Origin: Micromonospora lutea
GTDB taxonomy: Bacteria; Actinomycetota; Actinomycetes; Mycobacteriales; Micromonosporaceae
NCBI RefSeq assembly: GCF_016863535.1
Contig: NZ_BOPB01000002.1
Coordinates: 434,001 to 498,000, forward strand
DNA: 64,000 bases
Reading direction: 5' to 3'
Part shown: one piece after another, positions 1-6,959 of the stretch
How positions within the stretch are numbered: the stretch's first letter is position 1
Layout: each line of letters begins with the position of its first letter
Made by a program: the position numbers and the translations under genes
Notes under the pieces: generated by a model
What the model was told of the DNA's origin: nothing
Seen by the model: only the letters and a program-made list of their open reading frames with translations
The model's database searches: none

Positions 1-243
1 GTACCAGCGCCACCGGTGGTGCGGTGCCGGGCCGTCCGGGCCGGCTTCCAGGCGGACATCGACGCCCGGGTGCCACCGTCGCAGCACCGAGGGCCGGGTG
101 CCGTAGTAGTCGTACAGGAAGTCGTCGATGGCGTGGCGCTCCCCGGTCGCCCGGCGGGCCCGGTGTCCGGCGGTCAGCGCGTCGGCTCGCTGTTCGTGGC
201 TCGCCAGCAGGGGCTGCCAGACGGCTGCGGGGAGGGCGGTCAC
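1..243 (-). CDS. 3-methyladenine DNA glycosylase-like protein (N-terminal part)
   Basis: An open frame read leftwards from a GTG at 243 runs off the window edge (81 codons seen, no stop). Its N-terminus has a row of Ala, Arg and His residues, then DDFLYDYYGTRPSVLRRWHPG. Actinobacterial proteins usually annotated as 3-methyladenine DNA glycosylase begin very similarly, with an FLxxYYxxRPxxLRRWHPG segment. The catalytic part lies outside the window, so the function rests on recall of that family. Codon third positions are GC-rich in this frame. It is oriented with the membrane protein gene at 278-1561, 34 bases apart, and may be co-transcribed with it. The start is the first in-frame GTG after a short spacer; no strong ribosome binding site is evident. 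Confidence 0.55.
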   Translation of the reverse strand, partial: MTALPAAVWQPLLASHEQRADALTAGHRARRATGERHAIDDFLYDYYGTRPSVLRRWHPGVDVRLEAGPDGPAPHHRWRWY

Positions 244-277
244 GGCCCCAAGGGTACGACCGCCGTCCGGCCGCCGG

Positions 278-1561
278 TCAGGGCACGTCGACCCGTACGC
301 CGGCGGAGAAGACACCGCTGCGCAGCTCCAGCCGCTGCGGCGCCTCCCGCCCGTTGATCGTGAAGACCAACGGCAGCACCAGGCGGCTGCCGGCGGCCAC
401 CGGGTCGGCGAACACGTCGCGTCCCTGGTTCGCCCGGCGGGTGGCCGACTCGTCGGTGGTGACCCAGTTTCCGTTGGCCAGGTACGCCCGTTGCAGCTTG
501 CCGTGCCAACTCTGGTGCTCCCGAGTGAGGTTGCGAACCCCGACGGTCGCCTGGCACTGCCGCGCGCCCCGGCCCGGTTCACAGGTCATCCGGTAGACGG
601 TGAACTCGAACGCGTCCTCGCGCAGCGGCATCCCCAGCACGCCGCTGGCCCCGGTGCCCTTCCAGGCACCGTTGGTCGGCTGGCTGTCGGTGTCGATGGC
701 GGTGACCTGGCGGGTGGCCGACCACGCGGCGGCACCCACCGTGCCGGCCAGCACGGTCGCGGCCACCGGAACCACCAGCCACACCGGCGGTTTGCGACGC
801 CGTACCGACGGTCGGGGGGCGGCCGGGCGGGGATAGATCGTGCCGGGCCCGTCCGAGGCCAGCGCCGCCGCCACCGGCCGTCGACGGCGTCGCCAGGTGA
901 TCAGCCCCACCAGGCCCAGCACCAGCAGCGCGACCCCGGCGGCCAGCAGCGCGGGTGCCTGGCGACGCCAGCCCGTGGGCTCCTGCGTCTGGGTGGCCGC
1001 CGCCCCTGACGCCGCCCAGGTGGCGCTCGCACAGTCGTACGGCTGTTGACCGTCACTGGCGAAGGCACAGGTGGGCGCGGTCACCGGCGCTCGGGAGGCG
1101 GTGGTGAGCGTGGTGCCCAGCGTGGTGGTGCCGCCCGGCGGCAGCTTCAGCTGCCAGGTCACCGCGGTCGCCGCCGACCCGCTGGGGCGTACCACCCGGC
1201 CTCCGTCACTGACGCTGGTCGCCGAGACGCCCTGGGGCAACTCCTGACGGACCGTGGTCTCCACCGGAGTTCTGCCGGTGTTTCGGACCTCGATCCGGTA
1301 CCTGGGTGCGGCGCTCTGTTCCGGCGCGACCCGGACGCTCACCTTCGGCCTGGCGGCCGGCTCGACCACCCGGGTCGGCGTCGGTACCGCCGGTGGCGCC
1401 GCCGGCATGCTGGGATCGGGTGTGGCTGCCGCCGGCTGAAGTGGCCCGGCCGGCGGCGCGTTCGGGACGGTGGCCGCCGGCAGCACCGGCAGGGCGGTCA
1501 GCAGACCGATGCAGTGCACGATCGCCGCGAGGGCCTTGTGGTGTCGTGTCGATGCAGGCAT
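278..1561 (-). CDS. Membrane-anchored protein with DUF11-like and DUF4352-like domains, function unknown
   Basis: 427 residues. A hydrophobic N-terminal segment at about residues 9-30 looks like a signal sequence, followed by a Pro/Ala-rich linker. Residues about 70-160 resemble a DUF11-type beta-sandwich (RYRIEVRNTGRTPVETTV, then LPPGGTTTL). A membrane helix lies near residues 200-222 and ends in five arginines. A second helix lies near 265-285. The C-terminal 130 residues (PLREDAFEFTVYRMTC, then VGVRNLTREHQ) resemble the extracellular DUF4352 fold. The two helices would place both domains outside with a basic cytoplasmic loop between them. The ATG at 1561 is supported by GGAGG nine bases upstream. 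I do not recognise a specific function. Confidence 0.75.
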   Translation of the reverse strand: MPASTRHHKALAAIVHCIGLLTALPVLPAATVPNAPPAGPLQPAAATPDPSMPAAPPAVPTPTRVVEPAARPKVSVRVAPEQSAAPRYRIEVRNTGRTPVETTVRQELPQGVSATSVSDGGRVVRPSGSAATAVTWQLKLPPGGTTTLGTTLTTASRAPVTAPTCAFASDGQQPYDCASATWAASGAAATQTQEPTGWRRQAPALLAAGVALLVLGLVGLITWRRRRRPVAAALASDGPGTIYPRPAAPRPSVRRRKPPVWLVVPVAATVLAGTVGAAAWSATRQVTAIDTDSQPTNGAWKGTGASGVLGMPLREDAFEFTVYRMTCEPGRGARQCQATVGVRNLTREHQSWHGKLQRAYLANGNWVTTDESATRRANQGRDVFADPVAAGSRLVLPLVFTINGREAPQRLELRSGVFSAGVRVDVP

Positions 1562-1682
1562 ACGAACGAACCTCCGAAGCCGACGCTAGGTGCGGGCGTG
1601 CGTCGTGCGGGTACGAAGCGGTGAATCCGGCCCCGGCCCGCAGTGGCGCGGGTAAGCTGCCGCGGCCGTCCGCTGACCGCAC

Positions 1683-1697
1683 TACATTGGCCTGGTG
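1683..1697 (+). promoter_or_regulatory. TANNNT -10 box six bases before the FAH start (leaderless candidate)
   Basis: TACATT at 1683-1688 is followed by six bases and the GTG at 1695. No Shine-Dalgarno motif lies between. This spacing would start the transcript at or next to the start codon. No convincing -35 hexamer is seen. Inference from spacing only. Confidence 0.5.
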
Positions 1698-2498
1698 CGT
1701 ATCGCTCGTTTCGCTCATGCCAAGGGAATGTCGTTCGGTGTCGTCGAAGGGGAAGCGGAGGCGGGCCCGCAGGGGCTCACCATCGCCGAGATCTCCGGCC
1801 ACCCGTTCGGCCAGATCACGTTCAGCGGGGTCCGCTGGGCATTGTCCGACGTCCGGCTGCTCTCGCCGATCCTGCCCAGCAAGGTGGTCTGCGTCGGCCG
1901 CAACTACGCCGAGCACGCCGCCGAACACGGCGCGGAGGTGCCGAAGGAGCCGCTGTTGTTCCTGAAGCCCTCGACCTCGGTCATCGGCCCCCGGGACGCG
2001 ATCCGGCTACCGGAGTTCAGCAAGCAGGTGGAGCACGAGGCCGAGCTGGCGGTGGTGATCGGCGCGCCCGGCGCCCGCCGGGCGGACCGTGCGGCGGCGG
2101 AGCGGGCCATCTTCGGTTACACGTGTGCCAACGACGTCACCGCCCGGGACCTGCAGCGCTCGGACAGTCAGTGGACCCGGGCCAAGGGGTTCGACTCGTT
2201 CTGCCCGATCGGGCCGTGGATCACCACCGGGCTGGACGTCACCGATCTGGAGATCCGCTGTGAGGTCGGCCGCGACCCGGAGGAGATGGAGGTACGGCAG
2301 CTCGGCCGTACCGGGGACATGGTCTTCGACGCGCCGGCGCTGGTGTCGTACGTCTCACACGTGATGACGCTGCTGCCCGGTGACGTGGTGTTGACCGGTA
2401 CGCCAGCGGGGGTTAGTCCGCTCACGGACGGGGATACGGTGAGCGTCCGGATCGAGGGGATCGGCGAGCTGTCGAACCCGGTCGTGTCGGCGGCCTGA
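1695..2498 (+). CDS. Fumarylacetoacetate hydrolase (FAH) family protein
   Basis: 267 residues, the usual length for single-domain FAH-family hydrolases/isomerases that cleave or isomerise 2-oxo-3-enoate or acylpyruvate compounds using a divalent metal. The core begins at about residue 60 with KVVCVGRNYAEHA. The metal-binding segment KQVEHEAELAVVIG lies near residues 112-125, followed by GYTCANDVTARDLQ and GFDSFCPIGPW. Near the end is DVVLTGTPAGVSPL, the family C-terminal signature. The N-terminal 60 residues form the short extra domain common in actinobacterial homologues. The real substrate cannot be deduced from sequence. It corresponds in position to Rv2993c of M. tuberculosis, upstream of the Glu/Gln tRNA genes. 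The GTG start has no ribosome binding site but a -10-like box six bases upstream. Confidence 0.9.
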   Translation: MRIARFAHAKGMSFGVVEGEAEAGPQGLTIAEISGHPFGQITFSGVRWALSDVRLLSPILPSKVVCVGRNYAEHAAEHGAEVPKEPLLFLKPSTSVIGPRDAIRLPEFSKQVEHEAELAVVIGAPGARRADRAAAERAIFGYTCANDVTARDLQRSDSQWTRAKGFDSFCPIGPWITTGLDVTDLEIRCEVGRDPEEMEVRQLGRTGDMVFDAPALVSYVSHVMTLLPGDVVLTGTPAGVSPLTDGDTVSVRIEGIGELSNPVVSAA

Positions 2499-2539
2499 TC
2501 GCCGTTTTGGCAGCTCAGGCGCGCTTTGGGGAAGTCGAT

Positions 2540-2568
2540 TTGGCCTGTCGGTGCCGGGAGGGTAGAGT
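2540..2568 (+). promoter_or_regulatory. Promoter of tRNA-Gln
   Basis: TTGGCC (2540-2545) and TAGAGT (2563-2568) are separated by exactly 17 bases, a good vegetative-sigma match. The predicted transcript would begin near 2575, about 20 bases before the tRNA. Confidence 0.6.
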
Positions 2569-2594
2569 TTGTTCCCGGCGCCGCAAGGGGCCAA

Positions 2595-2666
2595 TGGGGT
2601 ATGGGGTAATTGGCAGCCCGACTGATTCTGGTTCAGTTAGTCTAGGTTCGAGTCCTGGTACCCCAG
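2595..2666 (+). tRNA. tRNA-Gln (anticodon CTG)
   Basis: The 7-bp acceptor stem pairs TGGGGTA (2595-2601) with TACCCCA (2659-2665), with discriminator G at 2666. The anticodon arm pairs ACTGA with TCAGT around the loop TTCTGGT, giving CTG. The T arm reads AGGTTCGAGTCCT. CCA is not encoded. It lies just upstream of two tRNA-Glu genes, an association also known near leuCD in mycobacteria. Confidence 0.95.
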
Positions 2667-2757
2667 CGCAGCCTCGATTCGTGGTGAATCGAGGTCGCTG
2701 GATTCTGGTTGGAGTTTCGCGTCGAGGCACCGTAAGGGACTCGGTCGCGAGGTCTGG

Positions 2758-2763
2758 TAGAGT
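2758..2763 (+). promoter_or_regulatory. -10 box of the first tRNA-Glu
   Basis: TAGAGT, identical to the box before tRNA-Gln, lies 40 bases upstream of the tRNA. The -35 region is poor (AGGGAC at the expected distance). Confidence 0.4.
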
Positions 2764-2803
2764 TCGGCGGCACCGCCTCGCAGGTGGTGCCGCGATGTGT
2801 TCT

Positions 2804-2876
2804 GGCCCCGTCGTCTAGCGGCCCAGGACGCCGCCCTCTCAAGGCGGTAGCGCCGGTTCGAATCCGGTCGGGGCTA
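2804..2876 (+). tRNA. tRNA-Glu (anticodon CTC), copy 1
   Basis: Acceptor GGCCCCG (2804-2810) pairs with CGGGGCT (2869-2875), with a G-U at the first pair. The anticodon stem is CCGCC/GGCGG around CTCTCAA, giving CTC. The T loop TTCGAAT is standard. The 73 bases are identical to the second copy 231 bases downstream. CCA is not encoded here: the sequence continues CAGG after the discriminator A. Confidence 0.95.
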
Positions 2877-2886
2877 CAGGTGTTCA

Positions 2887-2916
2887 CGGCTCGTTCCGCT
2901 GAGGCGGAGCGGGCCG
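2887..2916 (+). terminator. Hairpin terminator after tRNA-Glu copy 1
   Basis: Arms 2887-2899 and 2904-2916 form a 13-bp stem, including two G-U pairs, closed by a TGAG loop. The downstream bases are TCTCGCTTT rather than a pure T run, as is usual in high-GC actinobacteria. Confidence 0.6.
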
Positions 2917-2984
2917 TCTCGCTTTCCGGGGCGGTCCGTTCCCGGCCGCCACCACCCCTGTGCGGGCTGCCCCAAACGCGCCGC

Positions 2985-2990
2985 TAGACT
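2985..2990 (+). promoter_or_regulatory. -10 box of the second tRNA-Glu
   Basis: TAGACT lies 44 bases before the second tRNA-Glu, so each of the three tRNA genes seems to have its own promoter. No clear -35. Confidence 0.4.
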
Positions 2991-3034
2991 ACTGCCGCAC
3001 CGCCCGCAGGGGCCGGTGAATCAGGAAAGTACCT

Positions 3035-3107
3035 GGCCCCGTCGTCTAGCGGCCCAGGACGCCGCCCTCTCAAGGCGGTAGCGCCGGTTCGAATCCGGTC
3101 GGGGCTA
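3035..3107 (+). tRNA. tRNA-Glu (anticodon CTC), copy 2
   Basis: Exact 73-base copy of the tRNA at 2804-2876. In this copy the bases after the discriminator A (3107) are CCA (3108-3110), so the 3-prime CCA is present in the DNA, unlike copy 1. It is followed at once by a CCCT microsatellite and a 21-bp inverted repeat. Confidence 0.95.
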
Positions 3108-3115
3108 CCACTCCT

Positions 3116-3143
3116 CCCTCCCTCCCTCCCTCCCTCCCTCCCT
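3116..3143 (+). repeat. CCCT tetranucleotide tract (seven units)
   Basis: Seven perfect CCCT units start nine bases after the second tRNA-Glu. The complementary strand is a run of GGGA units with seven G-triplets, a sequence able to form a G-quadruplex. It is followed directly by a long inverted repeat. Confidence 0.9.
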
Positions 3144-3147
3144 CTCC

Positions 3148-3208
3148 GTTGATCATGAGGTTGTTGCCTCGCCACGCCGGACGGGGCGGCAACAACCTCA
3201 TGATCAAC
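3148..3208. repeat. 21-bp inverted repeat, terminator-like, dispersed family A
   Basis: Arms 3148-3168 and 3188-3208 are perfect complements containing TTGATCATGAGGTTGTTG, with a 19-base loop. A second copy of the same palindrome is at 56286-56342. It sits between the tRNA genes and the convergent end of ndgR, so a bidirectional terminator is likely. The AT-rich core stands out in this GC-rich DNA. Confidence 0.8.
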
Positions 3209-3237
3209 CGAGGGGTCCGGTGTTCGGGGTGGGTGGG

Positions 3238-3936
3238 TTAGAGGCCGGAGAGGCGTTGGCCGGCTCGGACCACGGCCATGGCGTGGCGTTCGCCGGGGCG
3301 ACGGCCGAGGCGTTCGATGGGGCCCGAGATGCTGATCGCGGCGATGACCCTGCCGGTGCGATCGCGGATCGGGGCTGAGACGCTGGCCACGCCGGCCTCG
3401 CGCTCGGCGACGCTCTGCGCCCAGCCGCGACGGCGGACCTCGGCCAGGGTGCGCCCGGTGAACTTGGACCGGGGCAACAGCGGCATCACCGCCTCGGGCG
3501 GCTCCCAGGCGAGCAGGATCTGCGCCGCCGATCCGGCGATCATCGGCAGCACCGAGCCGACCGGCACCGTGTCGCGCAGCCCGCTGGCGCGCTCGGCAGC
3601 GGCCACACAGATCCGCTCGTCGGCCCGTCGCAGGTAGAGCTGGGCGCTTTCGCCGGTCGCGTCCCGCAGCGCGGCCAGCAGCGGCTCGGCCGCGGTCAGC
3701 AGCACATCTGGCGCCGCGTTCGCCAGCTCACCCAGGCGTGGACCGGGACGCCAGCGACCCTGGGTGTCCCGGACCAGCATCCGGTGGATCTCCAGCGCCT
3801 GCGCCAACCGGTGCGCGGTGGCCCGGGGCAGCTTGGTGCGTTCAACGAGTTCGGCCAGGCTGGCGCCGTCGACGCAGGCGGCCAGGATGACCACCGCCTT
3901 GTCGAGAACGCCGACACCGCTCATACTGTGTCCCAC
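3238..3936 (-). CDS. ndgR: IclR-family regulator NdgR
   Basis: 232 residues. A winged helix-turn-helix occupies residues about 5-65 (VLDKAVVILAACVDG, LPRATAHRLAQALE, a WRPGPRLGELA wing). An IclR effector domain follows with GESAQLYLRRADERICV and ISGPIERLG. Divergent position next to leuCD and sequence match NdgR/AreB of Streptomyces and Rv2989, which control leucine and other amino-acid genes. The regulator probably binds the 37-base gap to leuC and represses or activates both genes. A GTG at 3936 has GGGAGG upstream on its strand and is preferred. An ATG four codons in (3924) is an alternative. The ligand is not visible from sequence. Confidence 0.9.
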   Translation of the reverse strand: MGHSMSGVGVLDKAVVILAACVDGASLAELVERTKLPRATAHRLAQALEIHRMLVRDTQGRWRPGPRLGELANAAPDVLLTAAEPLLAALRDATGESAQLYLRRADERICVAAAERASGLRDTVPVGSVLPMIAGSAAQILLAWEPPEAVMPLLPRSKFTGRTLAEVRRRGWAQSVAEREAGVASVSAPIRDRTGRVIAAISISGPIERLGRRPGERHAMAVVRAGQRLSGL

Positions 3937-3973
3937 AAGCCGAAATTTACCTCCCAGAATTTAGGATGTCCAG
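3937..3973. promoter_or_regulatory. Divergent ndgR-leuC promoter/operator region
   Basis: Only 37 bases separate the two genes. On the plus strand TAGGAT (3962-3967) lies six bases before the leuC ATG, which would give a leaderless leuC message. On the minus strand TAAATT (complement of 3958-3963) can serve ndgR, whose short leader contains GGGAGG. The -10 boxes overlap, so one bound regulator could shut both. NdgR binding is inferred from the known Streptomyces arrangement. Confidence 0.6.
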
Positions 3974-5419
3974 ATGGTGGGAGTCACTCCTGAGCCGAGG
4001 ACCTTGGCCGAGAAGGTCTGGGACGCACACATCGTCCGGTCCGCCGATGGTGAGCCCGATCTGCTCTTCATCGACCTGCACCTGCTGCACGAGGTGACCA
4101 GCCCGCAGGCGTTCGACGGCCTGCGCATGGCGGGCCGCCGGGTGCGGCGTACCGACCTCACGCTCGCGACCGAGGATCACAACACCCCGACCGGGTACGC
4201 CGATCCCTCGTTCCAGCAGCGTCGTGGCGACCTGCTCACCATCGCCGACCCGACCTCACGTACGCAGATCGAGACGCTGCGCCGCAACTGCGCCGAGTTC
4301 GGGGTGAAGCTGCACCCGCTCGGCGACGAGAACCAGGGAATCGTGCACGTCATCGGCCCGCAGCTCGGTCTCACCCAGCCCGGCATGACCATCGTCTGCG
4401 GCGACTCGCACACGGCCACGCACGGGGCGTTCGGCGCCCTGGCGTTCGGCATCGGCACCAGTGAGGTCGAGCACGTGCTGGCCACCCAGACGCTGCCGCA
4501 GGCCCGACCGAAGACGATGGCGGTCACCGTCAACGGTCGACTCGGCCCCGGCGTCACCGCCAAGGACCTGGTGCTCGCTCTGATCGCCAAGGTCGGCACC
4601 GGCGGCGGGCGCGGGCACATCGTCGAGTACCGGGGCGAGGCGATCCGGGCGCTGTCCATGGAAGGGCGGATGACGATCGCCAACATGTCCATCGAGTGGG
4701 GTGCCAAGGCCGGCATGATCGCGCCGGACGAGACCACCTTCGCGTACCTGAAGGGGCGTCCCAACGCGCCCAGCGGTGCGGCCTGGGACGCGGCGCTGGA
4801 GTACTGGCGGACACTGCCCACCGACGAGGGCGCGACCTTCGACGCCGAGGTGACGCTGGACGCTGCCGAGATCACCCCGTTCGTGACCTGGGGCACCAAC
4901 CCTGGGCAGGGCGCACCGCTGGCCGCGACCGTGCCAGATCCGGAGGAGTTCGTCACCGAGCCGGAGCGGGCCGCCGCCCGCCGGGCCCTGGCCTACATGG
5001 ACCTGACCCCCGGCACCGCGCTGCGGGACCTCTCCGTCGACGTGGTCTTCGTCGGTTCGTGCACCAACGGACGCCTGGAGGACCTCCGCGCTGCCGCTGA
5101 CGTGCTGCGCGGTCACCAGGTGGCCGACGGGGTACGCATGCTGGTGGTGCCCGGATCGGCCGCGGTGCGGGAGGCCGCGGAGGCGGAAGGGCTGGACAAG
5201 GTCTTCACCGACGCCGGAGCCGAATGGCGCTTCGCCGGCTGCTCCATGTGTCTGGGCATGAACCCGGACACCCTCTCTCCGGGGCAGCGCGCCGCCTCGA
5301 CCTCCAACCGGAACTTCGAGGGCCGCCAGGGCCGGGGCGGGCGTACCCACCTGGTCAGTCCGCCGGTGGCCGCCGCCACCGCCGTCGTCGGCCGGCTGGC
5401 CGCTCCCGCCGACCTGTAG
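3974..5419 (+). CDS. leuC: 3-isopropylmalate dehydratase, large subunit
   Basis: 481 residues, typical length. With LeuD it isomerises 2-isopropylmalate to 3-isopropylmalate in leucine synthesis. The [4Fe-4S] cluster cysteines are Cys363 (VGSCTNGR), Cys423 and Cys426 (GCSMCLGMN). [31 protein letters not shown], here named only by its ends GDSHT and LATQT, is the aconitase-family active-site stretch. The C-terminus has the usual NRNFEGRQG. leuD follows after 14 bases, forming an operon. The start is ATG 3974, chosen for its match to family N-termini. It lacks a ribosome binding site and has a -10 box six bases upstream. Confidence 0.97.
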   Translation: MVGVTPEPRTLAEKVWDAHIVRSADGEPDLLFIDLHLLHEVTSPQAFDGLRMAGRRVRRTDLTLATEDHNTPTGYADPSFQQRRGDLLTIADPTSRTQIETLRRNCAEFGVKLHPLGDENQGIVHVIGPQLGLTQPGMTIVCGDSHTATHGAFGALAFGIGTSEVEHVLATQTLPQARPKTMAVTVNGRLGPGVTAKDLVLALIAKVGTGGGRGHIVEYRGEAIRALSMEGRMTIANMSIEWGAKAGMIAPDETTFAYLKGRPNAPSGAAWDAALEYWRTLPTDEGATFDAEVTLDAAEITPFVTWGTNPGQGAPLAATVPDPEEFVTEPERAAARRALAYMDLTPGTALRDLSVDVVFVGSCTNGRLEDLRAAADVLRGHQVADGVRMLVVPGSAAVREAAEAEGLDKVFTDAGAEWRFAGCSMCLGMNPDTLSPGQRAASTSNRNFEGRQGRGGRTHLVSPPVAAATAVVGRLAAPADL

Positions 5420-5433
5420 AAGGGCTGCGACAG

Positions 5434-6021
5434 ATGGACAAGTTCACCGTGCACACCGGCACCGCCGTGCCGCTCCGTCGGTCCGACGTGGACACCGATC
5501 AGATCATTCCCGCCGTGTACCTCAAGCGGGTGACCCGTACCGGATTCGCCGACGGGCTGTTCAGTGCGTGGCGTGAAGACCCGGCATTCGTGCTCAACGA
5601 TCAAGCTTATTCGGGAGCGTCGATTCTGGTCGCCGGCCCCGAGTTCGGCACCGGATCATCGCGGGAGCACGCCGTCTGGGCGTTGCGTGACTACGGCTTC
5701 CGAGTGGTGATCTCGCCGCGCTTCGGTGACATCTTCCGGGGGAACGCGCTCAAGGAAGGGCTGCTTCCCGTAGAGCTGGAATTGAAAGCCGTCGAAGAAA
5801 TCTGGCGGACGGTCGAGGCGGAACCGACCACCCGAATCGTCGTCGACCTGACCGCGCGCGAGGTGCGGGTCGACACCGCCACCTGGTCGTTCCCGCTCGA
5901 CGACTTCAGCCGCTGGCGGCTGATGGAGGGCTTGGACGACATTGGACTCACCCTCCGGCACGAGGACCGGATCAGCGCCTTCGAGGCCGACCGGCCGGCC
6001 TTCCTGCCCCGGGTCGCGTAG
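5434..6021 (+). CDS. leuD: 3-isopropylmalate dehydratase, small subunit
   Basis: 195 residues, the normal LeuD size. It forms the swivel domain of the aconitase-like isomerase with LeuC. Motifs seen: [19 protein letters not shown] near the N-terminus, then [17 protein letters not shown] (substrate-recognition loop with the GSSREHA signature), and [16 protein letters not shown]. The ATG at 5434 is preceded by GAAGGG. The open frame extends further upstream but that part overlaps leuC and is not family sequence. A strong hairpin ends the leuCD transcript. Confidence 0.97.
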   Translation: MDKFTVHTGTAVPLRRSDVDTDQIIPAVYLKRVTRTGFADGLFSAWREDPAFVLNDQAYSGASILVAGPEFGTGSSREHAVWALRDYGFRVVISPRFGDIFRGNALKEGLLPVELELKAVEEIWRTVEAEPTTRIVVDLTAREVRVDTATWSFPLDDFSRWRLMEGLDDIGLTLRHEDRISAFEADRPAFLPRVA

Positions 6022-6047
6022 CCCGCTCACCCCGATCTCCAGCCGAT

Positions 6048-6080
6048 TTCGCCCCCACCGGTGCCACCGGTGGGGGCGAA
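6048..6080 (+). terminator. leuCD terminator
   Basis: A perfect 15-bp stem (6048-6062 with 6066-6080) closed by three bases, only 26 bases after the leuD stop. The stem is exceptionally GC-rich. Confidence 0.85.
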
Positions 6081-6116
6081 TCCGTTACGACACAAGGGCT
6101 TTTTTCCACCGAATGT

Positions 6117-6145
6117 TTGTGTCCCGCCAGCACAGGGCATACCGT
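6117..6145 (+). promoter_or_regulatory. hup promoter
   Basis: TTGTGT (6117-6122), 17 bases, TACCGT (6140-6145). The transcript would start near 6152, giving a leader of about 43 bases that carries AGGAGG at 6184-6189. Confidence 0.55.
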
Positions 6146-6194
6146 GCGCGCAGAATGGCTCGCGTCGAGTCAGTTGCACAATCAGGAGGAAGTC

Positions 6195-6812
6195 GTGAAC
6201 AAGGCCGAGCTCATCGAGGCGCTCGCCGTTCGCCTGGGGGACCGGAAAACGGCGACGGCCGCGCTCGACGCGGTCCTCGCTGAGGTCCAGGCGGCGGTCA
6301 CCAAGGGCGAGAAGGTGGCGATCACCGGTTTCGGAGCGTTCGAGAAGCGGGTGCGGGGGGCGCGAACAGCCCGGAACCCGCGTACGGGGGAGGCGGTGAA
6401 GGTCAAGAAGACCTCCGTGCCGACGTTCCGCCCCGGCGCCGGGTTCAAGGAGATGGTGGCCAGCGGCAAGGTGCCGAAGGCCACGGCTGCGGCGAAGAAG
6501 ACCGCCGGAGCCACCGCCAAGACCACTGGTGCCAAGGCGACCGCGCCGAAGAAGACGACCGCGGCGAGGAGCACCGCAGCCAAGAAGACCACGGCAAGCA
6601 AGAGCGCGGCGGCCAAGAAGACCACCGCGACCAAGACGACCGCCAAGGCCGCTCCGGCGAAGAAGGCCGCCACGAAGAAGGCCGCCACGAAGAAGGCCGC
6701 CCCGGCGAAGAAGACCGCGGCGACCAAGTCGACGACGGCCCGGAAGACCGCGACGGCCAAGAAGGCACCGGCGAAGAAGGCGCCGGCCAGGAAGGCGACG
6801 ACCCGGCGCTGA
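6195..6812 (+). CDS. hup: HU-family nucleoid protein with histone H1-like Lys/Ala tail
   Basis: 205 residues. Residues 1-92 form a standard HU DNA-binding domain ([10 protein letters not shown], then [22 protein letters not shown] and [11 protein letters not shown]). The rest, more than 100 residues, is a low-complexity tail of KKTTA, AAKKT and PAKKA repeats resembling eukaryotic histone H1. This two-part layout is that of actinobacterial HupB/HupS (Rv2986c in M. tuberculosis), which compacts DNA and is modified on tail lysines. It stands next to leuD as in mycobacteria. The GTG at 6195 follows AGGAGG by five bases. The tail is encoded by near-repetitive AAG GCC/ACC codons, which may vary in length between strains. 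Confidence 0.95.
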   Translation: MNKAELIEALAVRLGDRKTATAALDAVLAEVQAAVTKGEKVAITGFGAFEKRVRGARTARNPRTGEAVKVKKTSVPTFRPGAGFKEMVASGKVPKATAAAKKTAGATAKTTGAKATAPKKTTAARSTAAKKTTASKSAAAKKTTATKTTAKAAPAKKAATKKAATKKAAPAKKTAATKSTTARKTATAKKAPAKKAPARKATTRR

Positions 6813-6823
6813 GCCGGTCGTAC

Positions 6824-6860
6824 GACGAGGGCGTCCGCCGACACGGTGGACGCCCTCGTC
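6824..6860 (+). terminator. hup terminator
   Basis: A 13-bp perfect stem (6824-6836 with 6848-6860) and an 11-base loop, 11 bases after the hup stop. No T run. Confidence 0.7.
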
Positions 6861-6959
6861 ATGTTCACCTGACGGTCCACCGCCATGGCGGGGAACCGTT
6901 GACCGGCACGGGACACGGCCAGCAGAATCGCCGCACCACCCCTCGCCGGAAAGAGAATC

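Noticed and set aside
2804..3208. tRNA-Glu duplication as an attachment site of an integrated element
   Set aside because: Both copies are full-length, only 231 bases apart, and no integrase or mobile genes lie around them.
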